Source: Ostrinia nubilalis
Lineage: Eukaryota; Arthropoda; Insecta; Lepidoptera; Crambidae
Assembly: GCF_963855985.1 (NCBI RefSeq)
Contig: NC_087092.1
Coordinates: forward strand, 12,710,001 to 12,774,000
Direction: 5' to 3'
Length of the DNA stretch: 64,000 bases
Shown here piece after piece: positions 41,701-56,700 of the stretch. Within the stretch, counting starts at the first letter, position 1. Each line of letters begins with the position of its first letter. The notes under the pieces are model-generated. The model was given only the letters and a program-made list of their open reading frames with translations, was not told the origin of the DNA and did no database searches. Made by a program: the position numbers and the translations under genes.

Positions 41701-44700
41701 ACCTCATAAAGTTAGCAGGAAGGCGTTGGATGCAGGCCGCCACCAACCGGTCATTGTGGAAATTATTGGGGGAGGCCTATGTTCAGCAGTGGACGTCATA
41801 TGGTTGAAATGATGATGATGATATCACCCCATGGTTTTGTGAGTTGTACATCGATAATCAAAAGGAACAAATTACAAGCATATTCAAGTTTTTTACCACT
41901 GTCTAATATTTTTGTAACATGTGACTTGAATGACTGTACAAATCGTTCCGCCAGTATTGGTTGAAGGAGTAAAAGTTTGTTTGATACCTGTTTTACAAAA
42001 ACACTTAAATTCTTTGCTAGTCCATTTCCATAATTGGCCCATTATCAGTTACCAATGATTACCCTTAACACACAAAATGGTTTTAAATACTTCAATTTTA
42101 TAATTTTAAGAAGTGCTATTTTGTAATAAATTAAAAATTTTGATTAAAATCATTATTTTACTGTATACAATCGAGAAATTATACGAATATAACCAAATAT
42201 TTAAAATTTATAACACAAACTCAATTCCGATATTAATATCGGAATTCCGATATTGAGATCTAATATCGGAAACCAATATCGGAATTGAAAACCTTCCGAT
42301 ATTACATGCCCTACTCACAATGCAACGACATAAACTCACTTAAGTCAAACCGGTTGCTATTAGCCTAAAACACAAGCTAGATTAACTAATAGAATTAATT
42401 TGCGAATATTGATCAAGCGCTGAAACCGCTCGAATGAATGTCGTAAGGCGACTCTTTCGTGCAATTTTATCATATCCTGCTCTTTCACCTAAACTCCGGT
42501 TTTCCACTGAGTGATCCGATATTCCTGTAACTTGAGTGCTATGTTGAAATCATTACTGGAAAGTGTTCCGGTCTGCCGCGCCGGCCCTCAGGCACACGTG
42601 TGTGAAAACCAGCATAGCGATGATACATTTTAAAGTCAATATCAACGTCGACGTTGCCAATTTCGAACTAATCGGCGAAGAATTTGATTAAACGTCGAAA
42701 CCGGCAATTATACTCGCACAGCCTTGACTGTATTACGCACATGCATGAATTTAAAGTTTAAAGGTGCCATTTTAAACCAAAAAGTAAAAAAACAGTCGTG
42801 ATAAAATCAGGAAAGTAACACTCATAAAAGAAATAAATGGCCACTTTGCGTCTGGTCTCGCATTTCTAGACTCTCGTGGGATAAGAAAACCTTTTTGAGA
42901 GATAACATTTTGGCTATAGTAATTTTAATATTAACTTGATATTTTTTGATGTGGTGAAATTCTAAACTTCTTTTCTTATTAATATTTACAGCATGAATAC
43001 TGGATGGCATGATTAAATGACATAACAATAAAAACGAATGGTGATGTTAATTCAATAAAAAGTTGACAAGGACTGGCCGATACATAATATTGTTAAACAA
43101 CGAGAAAAAACTTTCAACATGTATGAAATAAGTTTGGATAGGAAATGTTGTTGATTGAGTCAAGTCCGAGGTTGGTAAATACGCTTTTTGTACGTGACTA
43201 GGAGCAGGATATCGTTGGCGGTCACAGCTCACTGCCTGGCCAGTCAAAAACTCAAAACAAACATCCAGTACAATCTCACGGTGATACGATATCTCAATTG
43301 TCAATTATTTGCATTTAGAAGTACCCGCTTTAATTTGTATATCAAATGACTTCCCCGAAATAGAGTTTAAAATTCCACTGTTCACACCTGTATTGTAGAC
43401 TGTAGAGCCTTTAATGAATACTCATTAAATTCCCGCTAATGTAGAGATAGAAATTACGCAATTCTTGCAAAATTGGTATCTTATTTTAAAAGGTGAGCTA
43501 AATGGGACAAAGAATGCTACGATTCCGATGGTCGATTGCTACTGCTAATCATTGCTGATCTAGATTTTTAATATTTCCTTTTCTATGCAAACGCAAGGAA
43601 GTTGCAACACTATACAAGTAGTAACCGAGCCAATTTGCCTGCTTATTAAGACGGATATTACACAAAACGTTTAATGACTAAAATCTTTTTAACTTTATTT
43701 TAATTTTAAACCTTAGGCAATCGCGTTTCTTACCACGGTACTGTACTGACTGACTTTTAAATGCTGCGTCATTCATTGCACGTCATTTTAACTGACGCCT
43801 GTCGCCTGTTTTATTTCGCTGTTCCTTGAAAAGCTAATGTTACGGTAAATTTTTTAAATGTTTTTATTATGGACTACTGACAATCATTTAACATTTTAAA
43901 GCATTTTCGTCTCTTTTCTAGACCAAATGGGTACAACGTACTAAAAACATGTAGAACGGATAGTTATTCAACCAGGTTGTTAGTAACAAGTTATGTAGTT
44001 AGTAACTATCTGGTTTTAATTCAGGTTTATTGAAACTACGTAAAAATCTGTTAAGTAAGTCGTAAAATACAGACAGGTGATTTTAGCCTGCCTGATTTAC
44101 GGTTATTTAGAATTTCTGGAAGTGCTCTACCTTAAGTATTCAGCTTCAGCTTGACTAGTTATTTATTCTGACATCATTTGAAAAAACTACAAAAGTGGAC
44201 CCACGATTTCAGTCAAAACATCTCTCGGCTGGCAAAGAGTTCGCCTGTGGCATGCTGCATGCATCGAAAATGTATTCTGACATCATTTGAAAAAAAAAAG
44301 ACTCCAAAAGTGGCCTCACGATTTCAGTCAAAACATCTCTCGGCTGGCAAAGAGTTCGCCTGTGGCATGCTGCATGCATCGATTGTAAAATAATCCAATA
44401 AGATGAAAGAGCACGGACGGCTAACTCCGCTACGTGCCTTCCGCTGTAAACTCTACCGTCAGTCAAGGATTGTTTGAAGTATAATCTATCGGTCAGCGCC
44501 CCGGTCTTATATGGATGGCTATTACATCAAAGTATTATAATTAATTATGCCAATGTTACTATAATAACTGGCCCAGTTATAAACTTGTTTGATAGGCTAA
44601 TAAATTATTTAGACTACTGCCGGCGGTAGTAGCCAACTACCCACTATCATCCGCACCTTGTGAAAACTATTTGTACTTGTAAGACTGTTCGGAATTTTAT

Positions 44701-47700
44701 GATTTTCTTTCAGAAAATGCTAAAACTCTACAATAAATTTTGCTCTACATTTAATAGAACGGTTGTAATTTTACTTGCAATGGTCAGAAAGTATTAAAAA
44801 TCATTTTCGATGTTCACCTTTTCGTGTTACTATTCTACTGACTGTCAATTCGTTACTATTTGAATTCTATAAAGAACTTATTACAAGAATATTAAAATCG
44901 TCGGAGGTTTCAGTAAAAAGTATTTTGAATTCTGCCACCTTCTTGAAACACGTAAAAGGCATCTCCAGAAGCCCATTTCATCGCCCAATTCATAAGGCAG
45001 TACATATTTCAAAAGCGGTAGGGTCTGAAGTACTTCGTCGGCTCAGTAACATTATGCTGACTCAGCGTGCTCCCATTCGCCGCCTCGTCACAGATTTCAA
45101 ATATTCAAGAGGCTCTCAGTGGTCGAGGATATACATGAAGGTAGGATGGGACACTAAAAATAAATGATCAAGAAATGAAACTCAATAAAACAAAAGCTTG
45201 CAAACATTGTGCATGTTTTGATTTATCTTCTAAAAATAACTATCTACACCTGCCTATCTTACATCTTTCGACACGTAATGGTATTCTCAAATTAGGAGAC
45301 GCCTAGTGAAAGGAAGCTTGAACTTTACCGTCGGTGGTTGTATAAGCTCGCTGACCGCTCTAAAACATGGCTATTTGTTCCCTGCAAGCCCAAGCGCACT
45401 TTCTTATTGTGAATTAGCTTTGTTTGGTCACTTGGTAGCTCAGTGAAAGGAGCAAATTGGTTTATTTTATACGTTCAGTGCATTAGCTATCAAAACTATT
45501 TTAATAAAATTGACGCCACTAATGAATGACACCTGTATCGTATAAAAATATAATTACATATTGTGGCAGTGATGCAATAATAGTACTGAAGTCTATGTTA
45601 GGTAACTGGACTAGTATTTTCGTAGATCTTTACTTTATCTTTGTAAAGGCTGGATGTAACACGAGTAATTGCTTAAACAGAAAAGGAATGGCTGCTCTCT
45701 AAATGCAGCCAACAATTGATTTGTTATTCGATTTAAATTTTAAGTTATAGTTCCTGGTCCGAATGCATAGAGCTCGCCACAGATAGTGGTATTTTTCAAC
45801 CAGGATGCGAACCGTGATGACGTGATTCACTTGCTCTTTTAAATGACTCGACCTCGGCGACTCGCTTTCTTTGACCTGTTAGAAATCGTGGCTGGTTTAA
45901 CCGTCACTGTAGTTGCTGTCACGACAGGACTCAAGCGACAGCTCGTTAACTGGATAAGACTGTTGGGCAACACGCGACAATATTTACATCCTCTGCTTTA
46001 TCTCTGGCAATATTTATCTACATGGGATGATATTCAACAGCCATGAATCATTAGCTGGTAACCTTATCTCCATGACAACGTTCTAGATAAATCATTTGAC
46101 AATTGCGACTTACCTATATTTTTAAAAGGAATGACTAGACGCTCTTGTGCTAGAATACCACAACACAATGATAAGTAATGACATTCATATCGCAAGACTT
46201 TAATCCTATGGCATCGATGTAGTCGATAAGACATATAATAACTAACATGTTCGACCCCCAAATATAAGTTCAAGTTCAAATTCAGACATTCAGTAATGTT
46301 TACTGAATTTTACACCCGAATTACGATACTTCCTAATGGAAAATATATGTCTGCGTTAAGACAATACGTGTTAGCAAGCCGACTGGAGTAGCATTAGATA
46401 GCTCAAGGTTCAAGCACCAGTGGCCAAATAGGACAATCCGAGTATTAAGCATTTACTCGACTCGTAACGTCTGAGCAAGAATTCGCGGCACGCACTTGCT
46501 ATCAGCTTTTGATAAGATAGCCCCGAAGATAGCTTGTGAGAGCCCTTTGTTTTATACAAGTCTATTTATTCTACTTGTATTCCAAAGTTTGACGATGCTG
46601 TAGGATTGCTGCAAAATTTATGCATTATAAAAATTGGTAGAGTTCAATCTAAAATAAAAAAATATTTTTTCAAAACGTTACTCCTATAGAGAAGAAAATA
46701 AATGATTCGCTATAAATCAATATCACAGATCACTCGTATTTCAATGGAAACAAATTAAAAGATAATTCTGGCATTTTGTATATTTACACAGCTGAAAAGA
46801 GAAATAAATAATTTGCGAAACCAAAAGAAATGAGCTGAACACGAACATTGAACAAGTAATTTTTCGTGTGGATTATTCTAACTAAACATTATTTTAGACT
46901 AAACATCATGTAAGTTGCGTGTATTCTTCAAATCAATTGCATGATTTAATTCTTGTTTTTGTTGTAAGAGGTATTAACATTATTCGAGCGTCTAAATTAG
47001 CGATTCCACGCGATATAACAAAATTAATATTGCTAATTTCGCGTCGTCGTATCACGCCGCCGCCCTGGGTAGGGGCTCCGGGAAAACAAAACATGGCTAT
47101 AGGCTGTGTATAGGTTGTTATACTATCAGGCAGGAGCGAGGGCGGCGCGGCGTAGGACGACCGGCCGGCAGTGCACACTCGGCGAGCGAGCGACCCGCGC
47201 GCTTATGAGACTTACTCACGAACCGCGCATCTGCACCACGCAGGACCCAGCGGAACTCTCATCTCCATTCCTGAGGCAAACACACCTGCACGAAGTGCTC
47301 AAGATTTTTTTCACAATTTTTTGACGCCATAAACACCCAGAAAGATGCCCGTCGAAACGAAAATTAGCTTCTCCGGTGAGTTCGGCTTAATTTTTTGATG
47401 CTCTTTTAATAAACCCAAATTGAAATAGCAGATGCCTTGTAAATTTAAATTGAATGCTTTAAATATGATAAAAAGTGATGAATTTTAATGTGGCAGGTGT
47501 AATTTGCACAGTATCACTCATTATTATCAGCGCAAAATAATAATATTTAAATGTTATGTTACGATTACAGTCACGTAGGTGATCTTAGAGTGACAATACG
47601 TACTGTAGCTAATAAAATAGTGTTTTATGTCTCCATAAATGTGATGTTTTACAAGCTGTAAGAAGAACGTGCATTAGTAGTACTGTTAGTTTTCAATGGT

Positions 47701-50700
47701 ACGGAACCAACCCTCGAGAGCACTAGACATCCAGCGCAGGCTGTGGAGTGTTCCAGTGCTTAAGTGTTAACGAGTTCGTGTACTGCTAATAAGTTGCTAA
47801 TGCCTAGGGACAAAGCTACGTTTGTGCAAACTATTGCGAAAACAACATTGCATGACAAGACGTGCGATACCTATTTTGGAAATTGAATTTGCTATGAATG
47901 ACAACGACACCTTTTGGAAGATACCTACTCGATGTTGCAAATAGAACTTCTTTTACAACCTTCCGAAATTAGTATATCTCCTTAAAAAAAAATCCATCTC
48001 AAATTTTCCGCGAAATTTAATGAAAACTGGTCTCTTACAAAAAGGAAATAAATCATTACTTAGCATTTTCGTACTGTATTCTTCTTCAGAAGGCATTTTA
48101 TTTGTGGATGTAAATAATCAAAATACGCTGATGCAGGTGTTACGTAAATATTAAGAAACATTATCAACAGTCGTCGGTAAAATTGCCGCAAATTGATGAT
48201 GCACCCAAAAAATTATGACAGATTTTTCGACGAACCGTACCGTACATTTTGGGAACTCTTGGTAGAGCCGTGGTCGGAATAAATTACTTTGTATCTATCT
48301 AGTATCTACGACACTTCTATTTCATTGGGTGTGATTTATGGAAGAAAGTTACAACAATTTGTGAAGTTAGATTAGGACCTAAACGTAAAGTTTTAAGTTC
48401 AAATCTTAACTTGTGAACTCTACCATTTGTCAAAGTAGCATCATTATAGAAATTGTTTGTGGTTCTTAATTTTACTCTTCAATATATTTTCGATGTTCAT
48501 AAATAATAAATTGCATAATTTATTTAAATCATACTACTCTGAATCGTGATTCGTCACTCCGCTGATGTCATAAATAGAGTAATCATCCGTGCAAGCAATA
48601 ACATATCGACCGTATTGGATTTTAATGAATACAAAATTGATGTTCATCTGAAAATATCAATTTGCATTCTGGTTCCGGTTAACAATAACTTTCTTCAAGT
48701 GCTCGCGATTTCACTAAATTCCCATTATAGATTGTAAAGTAGAAAATTTTGCTGATCTAAGGAATTGTTGCGTAGGTGAAACGGCTTTGAGTTCATTATG
48801 GTGATCTGATTTAGGAATACTAATACTACTAATAAGTGTTACCTGTTAGCGAGTTGAGATTTCTATAGGTACGTAATAGAAGTATAGAAGGCTTCTTTTA
48901 GGTAAACAAATTAGGTATTGGCACTAGTAAGTACCAATTTATTATGTCACTGTGGTATAAAAATCCCCGCCCTTTACAAAAATGAATCACATAGCCTACT
49001 AGTGACCTAATATGATGAAATAACTTAGGTACATCGGTTTTAAAATCGTAAACATACCTATGTTTTGTAATAGCACTTCGACTAGGTGCGTCGTTCATCC
49101 CTGCGGGATCCCCTTTTGGCCCTGAAGCGTGTCTGGCTGGGGAACGAGGGTGAGGTTCTATGGATGCCTTGCTATAGATTTCTATTTCAATTTTGTGTAG
49201 CTGTGCTTCGAGTGCTTTACTTTAGCCCTTTATTATTACAATATTATCCGTTAAAAGCAAATTCTTATCTTCGGTTTTCTTATCTTAATCACCTGCTAAA
49301 TAATAAAAGCTAATCTAATATAACAAACACTAAATATTGTTTTAATGAAAACTTTGTTAGTTGACAATATTAACTGCAAGTTTGTATTATTGATTTTCTT
49401 AATCGAACTAAATAAATTACTTGCGAAAATAAATTCACTCGCCAAATTGATTTATGGCTCTTCAAAGCAAGTAATGATGCTATCAACAATCTATTACTGA
49501 CATCCAAATACAATAATAACAAAATAATTAATGACACGTACTGGAGCGTTATTTGTCGTAATTACCACTTAGCGATTATAATGCGCTTCTGCAGCTCTAC
49601 AAAACCGGTCACATTCAATATGACGAGGTGAGACGGCGTCATGTCCATTTAAGCCTGTGACAACGTTTTTTCTAGTTATTTCGATTTTATTATTAGTTAC
49701 TCGTTGGTGGTCGGCATTAGTTTTCTATGCCTCCGTTTAGTCAGAGAAGTTCGCCGTGACCTCTGGACGAGCGGACTCATGATCTTAAGGATCATGTATT
49801 TTGCTCCACACAACGGACTTAACCTTGTTTAGCTCACCGGTGGCATGCCACGCCGATGCCATAACTGCATCCTGACCTTGTCCGTGTCTCGTACAAAGGA
49901 AATTGTAATTGTAATGTAAAAAAGCGAAACCCATCGACCGAGACGTCGCGTCGGACTTCATCATGATGCTATGTCTGCTGCTGTACGAGACTCACAAAAA
50001 ATTGTCCCCAGTATTACTGAACATGCTAATTTATTCATTTGCCTCACTATCTTTTCCTGTTTTCGAAGTTTCTGCCAATACCTTCTCAGGTAATATTTAC
50101 ATTTCAAATAAATGAGTTCGTGCGCCTTATCGAAGGTAAAGTGAAGGTTAATTCAAACAGCGTAATTACAAGTTTGGAAAAATAACTTGCACGTTTAGCA
50201 GTAATGATGCTATCTCATCTTTGTTGCTGTGATACTCTGGCTAAAGAACGTTAAAATTATCATAAGCCGGCACGCTAGACCCTTTGTTTGCAAATTCACT
50301 CTAAAGTTGAAGATAAATAACTCTGTGTTTACCGACTTTGTTAGTTAAAAGTAGGCAGTTGCGTAATAGCCAGTGTTTCTTTATGATTTTCTGTACTTCG
50401 TAGCGTGACACACGTCATCTTTGTCGCTTATACCTACCGATTCTGCGGTAGCTATTGGTTGTAGAGGTATTAAAAGCACGTGACGCGATAACAATTTTAC
50501 AAACTAAACACTGAATCGAAGGTCATCTTTATGCTGGTTATGAATGCCCGTGCTATTAAAAACAGACGACAGATTCTTAGATTTAAAGATAGCCGTTAAC
50601 TTCCTGTCTTTTACCCTCGTCGGAGATGTGCTTCGCATGTTGGAATTGCTCAATTACGCGAACTGGCATTGTTATCAGCCGACCATAGCGAAACTGCAGA

Positions 50701-53700
50701 GCAGGTGTGACCTGCAGGGTCTTTACGTGACTAGGTTACACACAATAATAAACAAGTGTCATCACGCACGCCACATAAGGTCAACGTTTTAGCATTGATC
50801 CCAGGACTACCGATGCGCTTGGTTTAACACATATTTTGCAAACGTAACATGATCCTTTCGATAAAATTTATAACTTGCATTGTTTTTGTCACCACAGTAA
50901 TTTAAACGCTGCGCCTTGAACTACGGTTTCGATTTCGTATCGATAGTAATTCTTCTCGAGCGTATCAGACCGGACCAAACATGTCTTGGTAATCAATCGT
51001 AAATCGCCGGCTTGTTTTACATGCGATTTTTATTACGAAATTGAGATGTTATTTAAAATGAGGATGGCGGGACTGGTAGAGTCCGGAGATGTAGGGCCAC
51101 CCACGCCCGGGGCCAGCCACGTGACAAATTGATATCTGTGCGCGCTGCCTCCTCAATGACCGTCATCGTGAAATGACATCCCTTTTTAAAGTTCTCTCCA
51201 CAAACCGTTTTACATCCTCGTTACGTAACGAAATTGTTCTCACGTCACGATATCTAATGTTCGTGAACATCCTCGTAGTTTCTCGTGATTAACTTTTTAC
51301 TATCTGTTTATATTATTTGTAGCTCATTATTTTAAATTGCTTTACTTGCAGAAAATCATCATTAATCTCTCCATCTACGTCGCTTCTTATGTTGCTGTCG
51401 CTTAAATGTTAAAAACAAGTATAAATATTAGGAAGTGAAGTTTGCAGATGTTTCTGATATTTTATTTTTTGTAGAGTTCGAATCAATTACCTGTCAGGGT
51501 TTTTCCTCATGTTTAAGAGATTGGATAACATGGTAAAATGATATCAACGAATTTAAGTATTTATTTAGTTTGCTAGAGTTGAAGGCACTAAAATTATACA
51601 TTTTGTTGTATCTTCAATTCAAAACATGTTTATGCGTAGTGTCTCAGGCTTAGCACACAACCATGCGCAAGGATCATTCGTAATTTATGATTTATAACTT
51701 TTCGAAGCCTGTGGCATTACCTCCAATTGTTTGCGACAAAGACACCTATTATCGCCATTGTGTCTTAAAGATTTTACAACTTACGAGAATACTACGTAAT
51801 GTTCGTAGCTACAAATATATTTTCTTTCTTGGCAGAAGTTAATTCAGAATAATGTTAAAAATGAACGTAGACGATGTCGGTGTCCACCTGGAGATCTGCC
51901 AAATACGCTCCAAGTTTTACGTTTTATAATATCAACTTTTATGGGGTGAAATAAGTAGAACTTTAGTTATTTATGTGCGTTTGATTACGGATAGAATGGG
52001 ATCGGCGACGCCGCGTCTAGACCAAATCTTTTATCGAAGGATTCCTTTTAATAAATTTTACCACGTGGTGGAAAGAATTCCATGGTTCTTTCAAATTCTG
52101 GAAGCATCTTTATAGGACAGGTGACCATTAAAAATGTTCAATAAATACTTATCTATTAGGGACTCAAAGTTTTAAGAGCTTTCATACAACAATCGGGTTC
52201 GCTTTCCATCTTTGTGCCTTAACCGATATACTATGGGAGTTAGGAGTTGTTTCTGTTATCTTGTTGTATTTATGGCGTCTATTCTGAAACGCGATTATCT
52301 AGGATCACGCAGGAAGTTGAGTAATTTATCTGCTTACTGGGCAGCTTTATAACAGAGCTCGGTGATAAACACTGCAATAGGTGTCATGGTTGGTACTCCC
52401 CTCCATACACCCATTGTCGGTATCTTGGAACAAATTATGCACCAAAAGGCACTTTGCAGTGTTATTATAGTCGCTTTTTTCTTTACCTCCTACATCTTAA
52501 TGCCTGGTAGTGAACCTTCATGATGTACCAATAGTTCAATTTGGCATGCTTATTCAAATTATATGGAAATTCCATATGTTTTTCATATGATATCCATAAT
52601 ATTACTATGACCTTTTTCCTATGAATAGTAAACAAATAGACATTTGCAAGTTTACTTACATCTTTCCCGATATCTACCGGAGTGCAGGGGCGTCAGCTAC
52701 TTAAATATTCATCGTCAATAACCAATTTACGCACACGTTCACCTTAGCATGAATTTCAATCGACAGCCGTGTTTAGATGTGACAAAACACCTCCTCAAAT
52801 ATTACATAGACCATGTTCAACATCCTGATGGTGTTGGTGTGTTGTCTTAAAATTATTCGCAATTTCCTCATCGTTCACCTCCTGTGATAGTTTAATCTGT
52901 TATTTATTTCTGATAGTGAATATAACACAATTTTACAAATAGCAACGACCCGATATAATCTTATCAATCTACCTTAAATATCGGTTAATACTCAGAATAT
53001 ACACTGAATCATCGTATGTGAATGAGTCGCAATAGCCTAATTATTTTGTAACACTGGTACATAATTGTATCATACTTTGCAAAAATGTCGTCAACGTATG
53101 CCATCATCATATTGATCATGGCATGGTATTGCGCAGTTTAATGTTATTATTTATACATAATGAAGATGTTCGTTCCTAATCCGTATGGTGTTTGATGAAT
53201 CTCTTTTATCGAGTTTTTGTGTCCATTATCACAGTCCCCAGAAGGCGGCTACATTCAGGTGGGAATTGTTTTATTGACAAAACACTTGCGTCACCGTTCG
53301 CCTAGCTGAGACGTACAAGTTCAAGGAGACAGGTCGACGGGAAACTCTTGTCTCGTACATCTAGAAATGTATACAGTTAAATAATGTATGAATGAATTCC
53401 AGCGCAGAATTTAAAAGTCAAAACAAAACCGGTATTACCTAAAGGTTTGACGTTTGTTTTTATAGCGCAATGTCGTAAATTCTAAGAAGAATCTTTAAAA
53501 AATATGTAATGTATTGGATTTCCCGCTTCTTAATTATCTGTAGTTTATGCGAAGCACATAGTACTTGAGGTATATACGCTTCGTCACTTCTACGAGTATG
53601 TACACAGTTGGCAAAGGTCCGCTCCATTTCTATGTACATGCTACAACCAGTGTTGAAACTATGTGGCGTGCTGATTCACAATGTGGACTTAAGTGAGCAA

Positions 53701-56700
53701 ATAACTCTTTAGCCACGGATAAGGGTCTGTCAAGAACCGCGCTTGACAGGAAAGATTCCATCTTTGCGCTGATGTCACTACCTAAACACGCGACTAAACT
53801 AAACTTGGGCTTTTCTAACATACTTGACTGCTCAATCATTCACCTTTCCGAGAAATAGATAAAGCAAGATACAAAGTAATAACCTATTAAAATTGTTCCA
53901 ATGAAAATTTATCGGATAGATTATAAGGTGCCCGATAAATAACTGGAATTGTGTTGCAGTGACGCCCTGCAAGCTTCTCTTTACGAGTGGCATTTATCAC
54001 TGCCTCGGATAAGAATCTGAGCGGTATTTCTGCAGGCGTGAGAAACAAAGGCTACCCGGCGCATACGGCGTGCATCGTGACCGTTGCAGCGCCTAACTGC
54101 TTCGAACATTGCAGTTATCTTGCAATAATGCCACCAGTCTTGCAGATAAATCTCGAAGGGAACTGTGATGTATTTATAAGATGTGTTATAATATCTCCAA
54201 TCTTCAGTAAATCTGTTCTAGCTCAATTTCTGTCTAAAATAAGGTTCCTATTTGAGTTGTGCTTGCAATGGCAACGAATATTATGTTTCCATATATTTCA
54301 TCTTTATGTCTAATAGCGTAAGAGCTATAGGCACATTTTCGGCTTTCATTATTGCAAATATTATGATTCAGAGATATGAATAATAAATGTACTATAGAGA
54401 GAAGTAGCGCTCCAAGTCACGTCCCTTCCAAACGCAAATTTCTTAGAATAATGTAAATAAATAAACAGGGTCGATAACAAACAATGCTATTCAAAGGAAT
54501 TTGTGCGTTTATTTATCCTCAATATTATTATATCTATATCGAAAATACATCAATATACAATGTCTATATCATAAACGTTGAGTTTATATCTGTCCAACTG
54601 ATCTATCGATAATGTCCCGATAACACGATCGCAAAAAGCTACAACTATTATGTCAGTTTTTTTGCGTAGCGCCACATCAATCATGTCTTCTTGTCAGCAC
54701 TGAGTAATTTGACGTCCTAGTATTTCTTACATTGGTAATTTGGTATTAAATTCCTCTTCTTTCACTCGGGAACCAAAGCTTAAATCAAATTACTTTAAAC
54801 ATTCTTTTGCTTTCTTTCTGCCTCCTTCCTTTTTTGCTTCTAATTAAACATCGCCTGTTTCGTCTGTTTAATTAGTATCGTTTAGCGTGTGCGACGAGCC
54901 TCATTTAGCATGCCAGGTGGAGTGTTGGTGCGGCTCATTACTGCCCATTACCGTGTGGAGGGCGCTACGTGCGGTGAATCAAGATCCAATTTCATACCAT
55001 ACCCGCCGACCCTTAAGGAACGCACCGTCAATTACACTTTTGAATTATTCAATTTCTTTAACGATTGCATTATTAAGCTGGTGTTGTCTTAAGCGGCTGC
55101 GGTTATTAACCAGCCTAATAAGGGAACTCTCACAAAAGCGCCGCCGGCTGCTCAAGTTAATCGCTCGTGACAACCGTGAGCTCCATTTGCGTACATGTCG
55201 AGATGCTCACATTATCTGAAATGATCCGATGTTGATTATTGCAATGTTTATCTTTACATAGCTATGGATATAAAAAAGTTATTGCTCGCTGATTCACTAT
55301 AAACGACACAATAGTCTATAAATTTTAAGATTCAATGAATTAATAATACATCTGCGGCCTGTTGACTTGCTGGCATATCGGTTGTAATTTTGGTCTGTTG
55401 CTTTTTAATACGCAATATTCCTTTTATATTTTAAACACTCCAAAGATGGCATTGGTCTTTATTTTCCAAAGAATACAATTATTATAGTTTTGAGTTTTTC
55501 CCCTCACGGCGCATCTTATCATTTTGGGGACGAAGTAACATCAACATTGTCTCCTCCATACAGGTGGATGAGTCACACGCCCTTCAGATGAAACAATCAT
55601 CTTTTATGTACCTGAGTTGAATTCCTTACCAACAATATTTCAGTTATGATAATGGCCAGATAAATAAATACTTGAAATACGGGATCGGTGAGTCAGTAGT
55701 GTTTATTGACATGACCCCAATGTTGCCTCACGTGTAGTGGGTCAGTGAGAATGGTAATCAATTTGAAGCGTACTTCCTTTGGAGGAAATTTATGAATTTC
55801 CCGTCGACCATTATGGAGATGAATGACAGTTACTAGTCAGCCCTTTGTACCTAAATGACAAATTATAAAGTTGTCATTAGAAAGCGAAAGATCGCGGCAG
55901 CGCGGACACTTGCGCCAACTCGGTCACTCAGACTACACTAAGTATTTTCGTATGTAGTCCTCCTACCACTTCCTAGTGTTCTAGATAACATAATGTTATG
56001 TTTATTAGTAATAGCAGACTAAGAATTTTATTGGTCAAAGACACACACCACATTTTTATTTTTACTACTTCACATAGATCCGCGTTAATTACAAGCAATT
56101 TTTTAACAACTCTTAAGATTAGCTAAACTGTGTAATTGCCGATGAGAATTGCATTTGTCCTGCAACATGCCGTTATTGCATCAATTGTTAAAGCACCTCT
56201 TTGGTGAGTGGCTCAAATTGTCCTCAATTGGCATGTTAGCCTCGTCACCCGTGAAAGTGTCACCACTATTAATTGGGCCAGTCTAATCTACCAACCAATA
56301 GTAGTAAACTCTTGCAGTGTATGTTACTATAACTATGGTGTCATCATCATTAACTGTCTATAAGACAGCAGTCAAATCTGCTTTTAACCGACTTCAAAAA
56401 AGGAGGAGGTTATATGTTCGACTGTATGTATTTTATATCTCAACCATTCATATTGATTTCTTTTTAGGTAATTTTAACAAAATTCTGATATAACAAACAG
56501 TATTGTGGACAGTCGATAAAAAATCAACAGAAAAACGTAATTACGGCCCCGTTGTGTTATTTGCAGAATGTGCCTAATTGTTTGGGCGTACGTTCATGCG
56601 ACGAAGCACGTAATTATTTTCAACTTGAACTTGACCACAAAAACCAAAGTCACACGTAATATGCTCCGGCCACGGTCCGCCGTCAAGTATCTCTCGTCGT

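Noticed and set aside
44775..45167. 130-codon plus-strand ORF
   Set aside because: No similarity recognised and no coding-like features; no promoter or poly(A) context.
51058..51132. Short GC-rich ORF with PPTPGAS as another CLIP exon
   Set aside because: Ends in TGA, and the only GT nearby (CAC|GTGACA) is phase 0, not the phase 1 needed.
53987..54313. 108-codon plus-strand ORF with several cysteines
   Set aside because: No signal peptide or known cysteine pattern; probably chance.
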